Source: Chthoniobacterales bacterium (GTDB taxonomy: Bacteria; Verrucomicrobiota; Verrucomicrobiia; Chthoniobacterales; UBA10450). From it: a stretch of DNA of 35,238 bases. Position numbers and translations under genes: made by a program. The number at the start of each line of letters is the position of its first letter. Position 1 is the stretch's first letter. The stretch covers positions 1 through 35,238 of the forward strand of contig JAICWQ010000011.1 in assembly GCA_025934755.1 (NCBI GenBank). Direction: 5' to 3'. The notes under the pieces were generated by a model that saw only the letters and a program-made list of their open reading frames with translations, was not told the DNA's origin and searched no databases. Of the stretch, positions 25,606 to 33,482 are shown piece after piece.

Positions 25606-26253
25606 TTAACGCCGAGGCGTTGGTGTCGGAGATGGCTTCGGCTTGCCCAAGTCGACGGAAGGAGCAGTTTTTGCGACGGCCGATTGGCCCGGCGCTGGCC
25701 GGGCATCAGTTGCCGGCGGCCCACTAATCGGCGAACCCACGTTGACTGCGATCGCGATGAGCCGCCACTGTCCGCGGACTGAGACAAATTGCAGATCGAA
25801 GTACACCTGCATTGGCACAGAGGGAAAGAACCCGGCCATCCGCATCACTCCGTTTTCGTAGAGCTCGGGCAAAATTGTGAACTGAGGTTCGAGGACAACG
25901 ACACCGGACAAATCAAAACCTTTGCTGCGCAATCCGGCAAAAATCTGAGCCAGACGCTCGGGTGAATTCACATTTTGAAATCCAGGCGCACTGAGTCCGT
26001 AAAGCACGCTGTAATTGCCGGTTTGATTCGCTTGTTGGAGGGCAACCAGGGTGGTGCGGAGGAGAATCAGCACGCTGTTGCGGTCGATCGAAATCGGCTG
26101 CGGCGGCGCCATCGCTGCAACTGCAGGGGGAGGCGTCGCTCCAGGAGCAAGCGCAGGATTCGGGGGAGCCGCGTTCGCGATCGGCGCGAACGCGGTCAAA
26201 AAGACGATTACTAGCGCGAGGCTCGCGGCCAGGCCGGGAACTCGCTCGCTCAA
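25606..26253 (-). CDS. Secreted NTF2-like hypothetical protein paired with the autotransporter
   Basis: This 215-residue protein has a signal peptide (ALVIVFLTAFAPIANA) and a Pro/Ala-rich linker. A globular part follows (about residues 60-170) with helix-rich TLVALQQANQTGNYSVLYGLSAP and strands VYFDLQFVSVRGQWRLIAIAV, a layout like the NTF2/SnoaL fold. A Pro-rich tail ends it. Its ATG overlaps the stop of the upstream YadA-like gene by four bases (ATGA), so the two are translationally coupled. That coupling suggests a periplasmic accessory or chaperone role for the autotransporter, which is inference. The NTF2 assignment rests on pattern only. Confidence 0.7.
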   Translation of the reverse strand: MSERVPGLAASLALVIVFLTAFAPIANAAPPNPALAPGATPPPAVAAMAPPQPISIDRNSVLILLRTTLVALQQANQTGNYSVLYGLSAPGFQNVNSPERLAQIFAGLRSKGFDLSGVVVLEPQFTILPELYENGVMRMAGFFPSVPMQVYFDLQFVSVRGQWRLIAIAVNVGSPISGPPATDARPAPGQSAVAKTAPSVDLGKPKPSPTPTPRR

Positions 26254-27629
26254 TTCAAGGTGATACTCAGGCCCGCGGCACCGCCAAATTCGCCGTGGAA
26301 GCTGCCACCGCCGGAAATGTTCCCGCGGACGCGCGCATTAGGCGACGTAAAACCGATGCCAATAGCAGCGCCACCTTGATCTTCAAATGCGCCGACCCCA
26401 CCTCCGATTGATATTTTGCCAGGCTGATCGTCGTAGCGGATCTGGCCGCTTGCCATCGCAAGAGCGACACCGCCGCGCTCTTCATTGCGCACATTGGTGA
26501 CTCGAGCGTCCACCGAATTGATCCGGTTGTTAAGTGCGATAAAGCTGCTCGGTCCGAAGCCGGCGACTGCCAGATTGCCAGCGCCGTCGGAAGTTACGAA
26601 ATTTGTCGTACCGGTTTGCGCTGCCGTGCTTGCGGCCGAAGTAATGCCCGGTGCCGTGTAAGTGTTCGTCGCGGTGCCGAAAACCATTTGGTTAGCCCGG
26701 GTGACCGTCGCGCCATTTCCAAGCGCGGTCGAATTAGCAAAGTTAGCCGTCGCTGTGTTCCCGATCGCAGTGGCGCCAGCTCCGGTGGCCGACGCAACAG
26801 TTCCGATCGCAATGCTATTTGCACCGGATGCGAGGCTGGCGTCGCCCATCGCAACACTATTTGTACCGGAGGCGGTGTTGCCACTGCCCACGGCCACGCC
26901 GTTCGAACCGCTAACAGTGTTGAAGTCACCCATCGCGGTGCCGAAACTGCCAGTTGCTGTTATTGTATTGTTATCGCCGACGGCCGTTCCGCCAGTTGCG
27001 CCAGCGGCGACCTGGTTGCCGTTACCAACCGCGGTAGAAAAACCGCCTGCTGCAATGCTTGGACGAGTAGCGACGCCGGTACCGCCGATCGAGGTAGAAG
27101 AAAGACCAGACGCAACGCTGCTCAACCCCATGGCGATCGAGCTGTTACCTGAAGCCACCGCGCCGGTGCCGCCGACGCCATCGCCGCCACCGACTGCTAT
27201 GCTGTAGTTGCCAAGCGAGTTCGGGGAGGTAGCAAAGCTAGCGCCGCTGCCCAAGGCCGTGCTGTAAATGCCTCCGGCGAGTCCGTTGGTGAACGCGCCG
27301 ACGCTGACAACGCCAGCGGTCGCAGCATTAGTCCCTGCACTGAAACCCATCGTTACGGTGTTGTCGCCCTTGGCGAATGCAAACTGACCGACCACAGTTC
27401 CGTTCGCGCCCGACGCGACCGCACCGTTGCCAAGCACTGTCGTATTTGCCCCGCTCGCATTAGAGCCCGTGCCTCCGGCGATGGAGTTGGCCCCGGTTGC
27501 CGCACCTGAAAATCCAGCCGTGGTAAAAATCACTTCCTGCGCGCGCAAAGATTGCGGGCTAAGCAAAACGCCAATCGCGATTGCCCCAACAAAGAAAGTC
27601 GTTCGAAAAAGCCAGGTTAAGACGTTCAT
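26250..27629 (-). CDS. YadA-like trimeric autotransporter adhesin
   Basis: This 459-residue protein has a signal peptide ending SPQSLRA-Q. It is followed by about 20 head repeats of 14-16 residues built on A-x-G-x-x-S/T-x-A-x-G, such as SNGVAVGSGNTASGTNSVAMG. A short neck/stalk comes next (LNNRINSVDARVTNVRNEERGG). The C-terminal 75 residues (GGVALAMASGQIRYDDQPGKIS onward) match the four-strand YadA anchor that trimerises in the outer membrane. The final residue is Asn rather than the usual aromatic. It is short for an adhesin and lacks a long coiled-coil stalk. Upstream, TTGACG (27661-27666), 17 bases and a poor TATTTC box could be a promoter almost abutting the start codon. An accessory gene overlaps its end. 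Confidence 0.88.
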   Translation of the reverse strand: MNVLTWLFRTTFFVGAIAIGVLLSPQSLRAQEVIFTTAGFSGAATGANSIAGGTGSNASGANTTVLGNGAVASGANGTVVGQFAFAKGDNTVTMGFSAGTNAATAGVVSVGAFTNGLAGGIYSTALGSGASFATSPNSLGNYSIAVGGGDGVGGTGAVASGNSSIAMGLSSVASGLSSTSIGGTGVATRPSIAAGGFSTAVGNGNQVAAGATGGTAVGDNNTITATGSFGTAMGDFNTVSGSNGVAVGSGNTASGTNSVAMGDASLASGANSIAIGTVASATGAGATAIGNTATANFANSTALGNGATVTRANQMVFGTATNTYTAPGITSAASTAAQTGTTNFVTSDGAGNLAVAGFGPSSFIALNNRINSVDARVTNVRNEERGGVALAMASGQIRYDDQPGKISIGGGVGAFEDQGGAAIGIGFTSPNARVRGNISGGGSFHGEFGGAAGLSITLN

Positions 27630-27948
27630 CCCGCAACGAAATATCCGGTCGGGCCGTGGCCGTCAAGCATGTTTGTTAGGCCCTCTAAAACTATTTTTGA
27701 GCCCCTTTTTCGCCTCCTTTTAGCCATCTCCCAATAGCTAGCAGACCTCCGACTCCCCAGACCCCATTGGCCCCCAAAAGGCCTGGCTGGAGCGACTACC
27801 TCTCGGCTTCACGGAGGCCGGCCAATCGAGCGAATACAGCCCGGGTCATCTCAGTTCCGGCGGGGCTGGGAATGCTCTTATATATAAGAGGGCTCAAAGC
27901 TGGGTCGCGTATTCGGCCCTGGCAGCCGGCCCTCCCTGGGCGACCGGT
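27630..27948. other. Gene-free gap with a 16-bp AT palindrome
   Basis: This 319-base stretch separates the autotransporter operon from the end of the cupin gene on the same strand. A 61-codon frame at 27767 has poor protein character. The notable feature is CTCTTATATATAAGAG (27875-27890), a perfect 16-base palindrome that could be an operator or a terminator-like stem. T-rich runs lie at 27690-27720. Confidence 0.5.
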
Positions 27949-28371
27949 TTAACTCGTTTTCCCGGTTGGCTGCGTTCCTGAGAGGTACTCTTGATCGGTG
28001 ACATGTTGCATCCACTCCACGACTTTGCCATCGAGTTCCTCTTGCACTGCAATGTGCGTCATCGGGGTGGTCGACGTGGCGCCGTGCCAATGTTTTTCGT
28101 CCGGCGAAAACCAAACCACGTCGCCCTGCCGAATTTCCTCGATTGGTCCGCCGTGACGCTGCACCCAGCCCAAACCATCGGTGACGATCAGGGTTTGGCC
28201 TAACGGATGCGTATGCCAGGCGGTCCGGGCGCCCGGCTCAAACATCACCCTCGCGCCCCGCCCCCGGGCGGGATCCGGCGATTCAAACAGAGGTTTTATC
28301 TTAACCGAGCCTGTAAACCACTCACTCGGACCATTCGTAGAACCCTGCGAACCGGATCTCTTGATTTCCAT
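27949..28371 (-). CDS. Cupin protein resembling manganese-dependent (R)-hydroxynitrile lyase
   Basis: This 140-residue single-domain cupin opens [21 protein letters not shown] and closely follows the Granulicella hydroxynitrile lyase (GtHNL) pattern as I recall it. It shares [44 protein letters not shown] and [13 protein letters not shown]. The metal ligands H53, H55, Q59 and H94 and the nearby H106 fall at the same numbers as in that enzyme. Proteins of this group release or add HCN to aldehydes in vitro, but their natural role is uncertain. Other related cupins are listed as quercetinase-like or sugar-binding. AGGAG lies 8 bases before the start, inside the end of the preceding small gene (28375-28557). 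Confidence 0.88.
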   Translation of the reverse strand: MEIKRSGSQGSTNGPSEWFTGSVKIKPLFESPDPARGRGARVMFEPGARTAWHTHPLGQTLIVTDGLGWVQRHGGPIEEIRQGDVVWFSPDEKHWHGATSTTPMTHIAVQEELDGKVVEWMQHVTDQEYLSGTQPTGKTS

Positions 28372-28374
28372 CGT

Positions 28375-28557
28375 TCAATCTCCTTTCTCGCTTCGCTTCA
28401 TCTTGTCACTGGTCACTTCTTTGGGTTTCGGATCATATTCCAGCGCCGCTATAATCGCGGCCAGAGCACCCGAAACACACAACGCCAATAATCCAACAAG
28501 CGTCGCAATGACCGCGTCATACCGACTAGCGCTACGGAATTCCTTTTCCTCCGCCAT
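28375..28557 (-). CDS. Small single-span membrane protein, possibly truncated
   Basis: This 60-residue protein has a soluble start ([16 protein letters not shown]) and one long membrane segment ([23 protein letters not shown]). Its basic tail is encoded partly by a 7-bp repeat (GTGACCA-GTGACAA). The N-terminal half resembles the opening of a larger family (RYDA-x-IA-x-x-VGLLAL-x-VSGY) that normally continues past 150 residues, so this may be a truncated member ended by the repeat. Its stop codon lies directly after the AAAGGAG ribosome binding site of the cupin gene, giving probable coupling. It could also be an independent small gene. Confidence 0.5.
   Translation of the reverse strand: MAEEKEFRSASRYDAVIATLVGLLALCVSGALAAIIAALEYDPKPKEVTSDKMKRSEKGD
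28406..28416. repeat. Short TCAC heptamer pair
   Basis: TCAC at 28406 and 28413 (7 apart). These bases encode the C-terminal end of the small membrane protein on the minus strand. Confidence 0.5.
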
Positions 28558-28650
28558 GGCGCCGATGTATCGACGAAGACGTTGATCGTTTCAATTGTCA
28601 ATTTGTCTGGCTCCGGGCTGTAACCAGTGACATCTGATCTCTAACTCTCG

Positions 28651-28661
28651 TCACGCCTCAC
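28651..28661. repeat. Short TCAC heptamer pair before the cyclase gene
   Basis: TCAC at 28651 and 28658 (7 apart) lies in the 158-base divergent region between the small membrane protein and the adenylate cyclase. That region otherwise shows no gene. Confidence 0.5.
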
Positions 28662-28715
28662 TTCTTTAGATTGCTCCGGGATTGTTATTTGTCGAGATAG
28701 CCGGTAAACAGGGTG

Positions 28716-30854
28716 ATGCCGACGGAAGAGCGCAAACTTGCCGCCATTATGTTCACCGACATGGTGGGCTATAGCGCGCTGGCCCAACGTGACGACAAAG
28801 TCGCTCTCGAACTCTTGGAGGAACATCGCCGGTTATTGCGCGAAATTTTCCCTCAGTTTCACGGGACCGAAATCAAAACCATCGGCGACGCTTTCCTGGT
28901 CGAATTCGGAAGCGCGTTGGAAGCGGCCCAATGCGCGATCGAAATCCAGCGCACCCTGGCCAAACGAAATCACGACGTCACATCGGACCGGCGGATCGAA
29001 CTTAAAATCGGCATTCACATCGGCGATGTGGTGCATCGTGACGGCGATGTCTATGGCGATGGAGTGAACATCGCCTCGCGCATCGAAGCGCTGGCCGGCG
29101 CCGGCGGCATTTGCGTCTCGATGGATGTCGAGCGCCAGATTCGTAACGCGCTTGAGGCGCGATTTGAAAAGTTTGGCTCGGCCGACTTGAAAAACATCAA
29201 GCTGCCGATGGAGCTGTTCCGGATTGTCTTGCCCTGGGAATCGGGTGCGAGAACTGCATCTCCTTCACAGCCATCTTCCAAGAAACCGCCCGTCCTCATT
29301 GCCGTGGCCGTTCTCCTGATGATTGCATTCATCGTTGGCGGGTGGTGGTGGTCGGAGCGCCAGAGCAAACACCAGCAATCAACTGCCACTGAGCCAGCGC
29401 CGGTCGCTCCAGCCAGACCGCGTGATCAAAATTCCGTGGCGGTTTTGCCTTTCGCGAATCTGAGCGACGACAAAGGAAGCGAATATTTTTCGGATGGCGT
29501 AAGCGAGGAACTGCTGACTGTTCTACAAAAAATTCCGGGTCTGCACGTGGCTGCGCGCACATCCGCGTTTTGGTTCAAAGGCAAAAACGCCACCGCCCAG
29601 GAAATCGGGCAGAAACTCGGCGTGGCCTATTTGGTCGACGGGAGTGTGCGCAAATCCGGCGAAGCGGTGCGGATAGCTGCCCGGCTCGCCCGCGCTGACA
29701 CTGGCGAGGAACTCTGGTCGGAAAATTATACCCGTAACTTGAAGGACGTGTTCGCAGTCCAAACCGAACTCGCCCAGACGATTGTCGAACAATTGCGGGG
29801 CCGGTTCGGCGGAGCGGAGACGGGTGCGAAAGAGAAAATTCAAGCCGAGGTCCAGGCCGCGGAAAAAGGCGGAACCAAGAACGTCGAGGCCCATGAATTG
29901 TATCTCCAAGGCCGCTTTTATGAAAATCGTCATTCTGAAAAAAGCGCTCGGGACGGTCTCGCTGCTTACGAACACGCCGTCGCCCTGGATCCCGGGTTCG
30001 CCCTGGCCTGGGCGGGCGTCGCGGGAACCAATACGTGGCTTGCCGCTTTTTCCACGGAAGGTGGACAGAAACGCTTCGACGAACATTTGGCCACCGCGCG
30101 TGACGCCATCGCGCGGGCTTTGTCGATCGAGCCGAACTTGCCTGCCGCGTTGCTCGCCCGCGCGACGATCGAGACCAACTTCGATTTTAACTGGAACGCA
30201 GCGGCCCAAACCGTCAGTAAGGCGCTGGCGCTCGCTCCGGCCGATCCGAACGTTCTCATCGCCGCGGGCAACCTCGAGGTAGCGCGTGGAAACATGGATC
30301 GAGCAAAGGAGCTTTATCGCAAAGCAGTCGATCTGGACCCGGTTAACGCGCAAGCCCGGACATTTTTTGCGTTTCATCTGGCGGTTACGAAACAATTCTC
30401 GGAAGCGCGCGACGAATTCCCACGCGTCGTGGAGCTGAATCCGGCAGCGCCCTGGGCGCATGCTGGTCTCGGTCTGGCCTATCTGCTGGAGAATAAATTC
30501 GAGCAGGCCGCAACCGAGGCCCAAGCTGATGCGGGTGACTGGTGCCGGCTTCTTATCGTGAGCTGTGCGCGTTGGGGACAGAAGCGAGGAGCAGAATCGG
30601 ATGCAGCGCTGGCCGAGTTAATCAAAAATTCTGCCGAAACAGCTGCGTATCAAATTGCCGAGGTTTACGCGTATCGTGGTGACAAGGATAAGGCTTTCGA
30701 ATGGCTGGAACGCGCGCGCCGGCAACGCGATCCCGGTCTGGCTGCTTCGCGCAGAGATCCGTTACTGACCAACCTTCAAAACGATCCGCGTTGGAACGCA
30801 TTCCTCCACACGATGGGCCTGGCCGACGACCAATTGAAATCCAGCGCACTCTAA
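28716..30854 (+). CDS. Adenylate cyclase-TPR transmembrane protein
   Basis: This protein of about 712 residues starts at the ATG at 28716, preferred over the GTG one codon earlier. The N-terminal class III nucleotide cyclase domain (residues 7-175) has both metal aspartates, D15 in MFTDMVGYS and D58 in KTIGDAFLVEF. It also has VNIASRIEAL, with the transition-state Asn and Arg, so it should be active. One membrane span (VLIAVAVLLMIAFIVGGWWW, about 190-210) follows. A FlgO/TolB-like domain (NSVAVLPFANLSDDKGSEYFSDGVSEEL to about 340) and a C-terminal TPR-type helical region (about 380-700) complete it. The layout is common in rhizobia and soil bacteria. cAMP would be made inside the cell in response to something the outer part binds. 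A truncated relative lies at 31579. Confidence 0.92.
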   Translation: MPTEERKLAAIMFTDMVGYSALAQRDDKVALELLEEHRRLLREIFPQFHGTEIKTIGDAFLVEFGSALEAAQCAIEIQRTLAKRNHDVTSDRRIELKIGIHIGDVVHRDGDVYGDGVNIASRIEALAGAGGICVSMDVERQIRNALEARFEKFGSADLKNIKLPMELFRIVLPWESGARTASPSQPSSKKPPVLIAVAVLLMIAFIVGGWWWSERQSKHQQSTATEPAPVAPARPRDQNSVAVLPFANLSDDKGSEYFSDGVSEELLTVLQKIPGLHVAARTSAFWFKGKNATAQEIGQKLGVAYLVDGSVRKSGEAVRIAARLARADTGEELWSENYTRNLKDVFAVQTELAQTIVEQLRGRFGGAETGAKEKIQAEVQAAEKGGTKNVEAHELYLQGRFYENRHSEKSARDGLAAYEHAVALDPGFALAWAGVAGTNTWLAAFSTEGGQKRFDEHLATARDAIARALSIEPNLPAALLARATIETNFDFNWNAAAQTVSKALALAPADPNVLIAAGNLEVARGNMDRAKELYRKAVDLDPVNAQARTFFAFHLAVTKQFSEARDEFPRVVELNPAAPWAHAGLGLAYLLENKFEQAATEAQADAGDWCRLLIVSCARWGQKRGAESDAALAELIKNSAETAAYQIAEVYAYRGDKDKAFEWLERARRQRDPGLAASRRDPLLTNLQNDPRWNAFLHTMGLADDQLKSSAL

Positions 30855-30981
30855 ACTTGCGTCGACATCCCGGGTTCGGTTTGAGTTTTTAGCTTTCCGC
30901 GTTTCAGCTGTCAGCCTCCCCGGCTCAACGCCTCAACTTTCCCCGCCTTTACGCGCAGACAATGTTGAACGACGTTAAACG

Positions 30982-31401
30982 ATGTTTGGATCAAGAAAAG
31001 ACGATTCGCCCACGCCCGCACCCGCGGCATCACCGGAACCGGCACCAACCAAAACTGAACGACAGCCCGATGGGCCAAGAACATCGACCGCTCGCGGTTT
31101 CCTTTCCAGCGAAGTGTCGATCGACGGTGATTTAACCTTCCGCAACGAACTCCTCATCGACGGCAAGGTGAACGGCAAGATCAACGCCACCGGCACCCTG
31201 ATTGTGGGCAAGAACGCGCGCGTTCGTGGCGAGGTGAGAGTAAAAGCAGTGACGATCCAAGGCACGATTGAAGGCAATGTCTTCGCTTCGGAGCGCTGTA
31301 GTCTTGAACCGGGCGCAACCCTGCGTGGCGACATCGAATCGCCGCGCCTGGCTCTCGATGAGAACGCCTCATTTCTTGGCCGCGCCAAAATCAGCCGCTG
31401 A
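30982..31401 (+). CDS. Bactofilin (polymer-forming cytoskeletal protein)
   Basis: This 139-residue protein has a Pro/Ala-rich flexible start (residues 8-40). A right-handed beta-helix core follows, of short repeats such as VSIDGDLTFRNELLIDGKVNGKI, GTLIVGKNARVRGEV, VTIQGTIEGNV and CSLEPGATLRGDIESP. These are typical of bactofilins, which self-assemble into filaments without nucleotide and scaffold cell-wall enzymes or chromosome proteins. Size and domain order are standard. It follows the cyclase gene by 127 bases and may be expressed separately. No partner M23 peptidase gene, often found beside bactofilins, is present. Confidence 0.93.
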   Translation: MFGSRKDDSPTPAPAASPEPAPTKTERQPDGPRTSTARGFLSSEVSIDGDLTFRNELLIDGKVNGKINATGTLIVGKNARVRGEVRVKAVTIQGTIEGNVFASERCSLEPGATLRGDIESPRLALDENASFLGRAKISR

Positions 31402-31416
31402 TTGATTACAAAGAAG

Positions 31417-31434
31417 TGACGGGTGACGGGTGAC
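31417..31434. repeat. GTGACGG heptamer array after the bactofilin gene
   Basis: TGAC at 31417, 31424 and 31431, exactly 7 apart (GTGACGG, GTGACGG, GTGACGA). It lies 15 bases after the bactofilin stop. The rest of the 31402-31578 gap shows no gene. Confidence 0.85.
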
Positions 31435-31578
31435 GAGACAGCAAGGTCCGCGATCAGACGACGCAGGAGCGGACAGATTGCTGCGTGTAGGAAGTTGATA
31501 GCTCATGGTTGAGAGTTAAAAGAAACGTTCCCCGTTTTGCTTCTCGCGCGCTTCGATCGATTCTTTTCCAAGCCCGGC

Positions 31579-31806
31579 ATGGAACGCCGCCTCACCGCAA
31601 TTCTCGCCGCCGACGTGGTCGGTTACAGCCGACTCATGGGCGCGAACGAAACCGATACGTTCAATCGGTTGAAGGAGGTGAGAGAAGATCTCATCAGCAA
31701 CCCGATCGCTCGTCACCAGGGACGAGTCGTAAAACTCACCGGCGATGGAATGCTTTTAGAGTTTTCCAGAGTAGTAAGCGCCGCCCCCTGCGCGGTGGAA
31801 GACTGA
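31579..31806 (+). pseudogene. Truncated adenylate/guanylate cyclase relic
   Basis: The reading frame from ATG 31579 begins MERRLTAILAADVVGYSRLMGANE and goes on to VVKLTGDGMLLEFSRVVSA, the opening third of a soil-type class III cyclase with both metal aspartates. It then ends in PCAVED and a stop after only 75 residues, where intact relatives continue for at least 100 more to complete the domain and usually a TPR region. The missing Asn/Arg half means it cannot be active alone. Heptamer repeats begin about 20 bases downstream, with no trace of the lost half. It is a probable relic of a duplicate of the neighbouring cyclase family. Confidence 0.75.
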
Positions 31807-31849
31807 CCAGCTAACTATCCCTGGTCACTTGCCTACTATTGCGCGCTTG

Positions 31850-31874
31850 TCACTTGTCGCTCATCACTTATCGC
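31850..31874. repeat. TCAC/TCGC heptamer array between cyclase relic and helicase
   Basis: TCAC 31850, TCGC 31857, TCAC 31864 and TCGC 31871 lie in exact 7-base register, with another TCAC at 31825. The array ends just before the stop codon of the minus-strand helicase gene (31884). Confidence 0.75.
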
Positions 31875-31883
31875 TTCTTCAAA

Positions 31884-33206
31884 TCAACGGTGTCTTCGAT
31901 AAGACCTGCGCGGCGGACGATTGTTCGATGAAGCATTCCGGAAACGCCAGCCGATCCGGCCGTGCGGAGCGTCGCCGCTTCCATGCGGAGAATTTCCTGG
32001 CAGTCGCGGCTCAATCTTTCGCTGCGGGCCTCGCGCTCGCCGGCCCCGCTCCTCGCGCGGCGGCGCCGCTTGATTATAATCGAAACCTTCCGCGCGTTTC
32101 CGCAAAATGCCGCGGCCGATGAAACGCTCTAGCGAACGCAACGCCCCGTGATCTTCCGGCGTGATAAAACTAATCGCATCCCCGATGGCGTGGGCGCGGC
32201 CGGTGCGTCCGATCCGATGCACATAATCCTCGGAGTGCATTGGAAAATCGTAGTTCACCACATGCGAGATCCCATCCACATCAATCCCCCGGGCGGCGAT
32301 GTCGGTGGCAACCAGGACACGGACGGCGCCCGATTTGAAATCCTTCAACGCGCGAAGCCGCTGATTCTGCGAGCGATTGGAATGAATGGTCCCCGTTTTG
32401 ATTCCGCTGCTTTCGAGACGGCGAGCGATCTTGTCTGCGCCGTGCTTGGTCCGGCTAAAAACGAGAACCGTGTCGAACTGTGGATCGCCTAGCAAATGCA
32501 GAAGCAGCGCAGACTTCAAATGCGGCGGAACTTCGTAGGCAAACTGGGCGACCGTGTCGGCCGGGTTCGCGCGACGGCCAATCTCGACAATTTTGGGCGA
32601 ATGTTGGAACTGGTGAGTCAGCTGCTCGATTTCTCTCGAAAGCGAAGCGGAAAACATCAGGGTCTGGCGTTTTTGCGGCAACGCCTTCACAATCCGGCGA
32701 ATCGGCGGAAGGAAACCCATGTCCAGCATTCGATCGGCTTCGTCGAGCACCAGGAACTCGACGCGAGAAAGGTTGGCCACCCGTTGGTCCATCAGATCGA
32801 TCAACCGCCCGGGCGTAGCTACAACCAGATCGACCCCGGAACGCAAGGCCGCGATTTGCGGACGCTCGCTCACTCCGCCGAAAACCGTGGCCATGCGCAA
32901 CGGAACATGTTTCGCGTAAGCGCGAACGTTCTCCTCGATCTGCGCCACCAGCTCACGAGTCGGCGCGACCACCAGGGCACGCGTTCCGCGCTTCTCACCG
33001 TTGTGCATCGACCCCGCGAGTTTCATTAGAATCGGCAAAACGAAAGCCGCCGTTTTTCCCGTGCCCGTCTGTGCGATCCCGATGACATCGTGTCCCGCGA
33101 GAATGAGCGGGATGGCCGCGACCTGAATCGGAGTCGGCTCCGTGTAACCCGCGTCGTCCACGGCCTGTAACATTTGGGGCGAAAGATTGAGTGCGCGGAA
33201 TGACAT
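31884..33206 (-). CDS. DEAD-box RNA helicase, RhlE type
   Basis: This 440-residue protein has a complete set of SF2 motifs in order. They are Q motif EPTPIQ, motif I AQTGTGKT, Ia PTRELVAQ, Ib TPGRL, II DEAD, III (here SAS instead of SAT), IV VLVFSRTKHGADK, V ATDIAARGIDVDG and VI HRIGRTGRA. The start MSFRALNLSPQMLQAV is typical of RhlE. The last 65 residues are a basic Arg/Pro/Gly-rich tail that probably binds RNA. Members unwind short RNA helices in ribosome assembly and mRNA decay, often in the cold. The Thr-to-Ser change in motif III is conservative. The gene is divergent from the TMEM175-like gene across 276 bases without another gene. Confidence 0.93.
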   Translation of the reverse strand: MSFRALNLSPQMLQAVDDAGYTEPTPIQVAAIPLILAGHDVIGIAQTGTGKTAAFVLPILMKLAGSMHNGEKRGTRALVVAPTRELVAQIEENVRAYAKHVPLRMATVFGGVSERPQIAALRSGVDLVVATPGRLIDLMDQRVANLSRVEFLVLDEADRMLDMGFLPPIRRIVKALPQKRQTLMFSASLSREIEQLTHQFQHSPKIVEIGRRANPADTVAQFAYEVPPHLKSALLLHLLGDPQFDTVLVFSRTKHGADKIARRLESSGIKTGTIHSNRSQNQRLRALKDFKSGAVRVLVATDIAARGIDVDGISHVVNYDFPMHSEDYVHRIGRTGRAHAIGDAISFITPEDHGALRSLERFIGRGILRKRAEGFDYNQAAPPREERGRRARGPQRKIEPRLPGNSPHGSGDAPHGRIGWRFRNASSNNRPPRRSYRRHR

Positions 33207-33422
33207 AACCAGCGGTACTATCGTCTGCTACGCCGATAACGCACCTGTCTTCTTAGCTTTCCTCTCCGTCTCTTAACGACTCAACTTCTCACCTGTCCGC
33301 CGTAGCTTCAGCGAAGGAGCAACACCTGATTGCGCGCTACCTGAGAGGCTTTCCCCCGCAACTCCCAGATTCTAAGCTCCCAGTTGCCGCATCGAAAGCA
33401 CGTAGGCGGATCAATTTTCCCG

Positions 33423-33433
33423 TCACCCGTCAC
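33423..33433. repeat. Short TCAC heptamer pair upstream of the second TMEM175 gene
   Basis: TCAC at 33423 and 33430 (7 apart), with TGAC following. It lies in the helicase/TMEM175 divergent region about 50 bases before the start codon. Confidence 0.5.
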
Positions 33434-33482
33434 TGACAAATTTTCTTCCTGCTGTCCTGCTTTCCTGAGAAATTCCGCAACC

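Noticed and set aside
26616-27207. Two long plus-strand frames of 178 and 181 codons opposite the autotransporter
   Set aside because: Shadows of the repetitive Ala/Gly-rich adhesin coding sequence. They show no recognisable protein features, while the minus frame has signal, head repeats and anchor.
27767-27952. 61-codon plus-strand frame in the gap before the cupin gene
   Set aside because: Composition is not protein-like, there is no ribosome binding site, and it spans the AT palindrome.
29523-30524. 333-codon minus-strand frame opposite the cyclase-TPR gene
   Set aside because: A long shadow frame caused by high GC codon use. The plus strand carries clear cyclase, FlgO-like and TPR features through the same bases.
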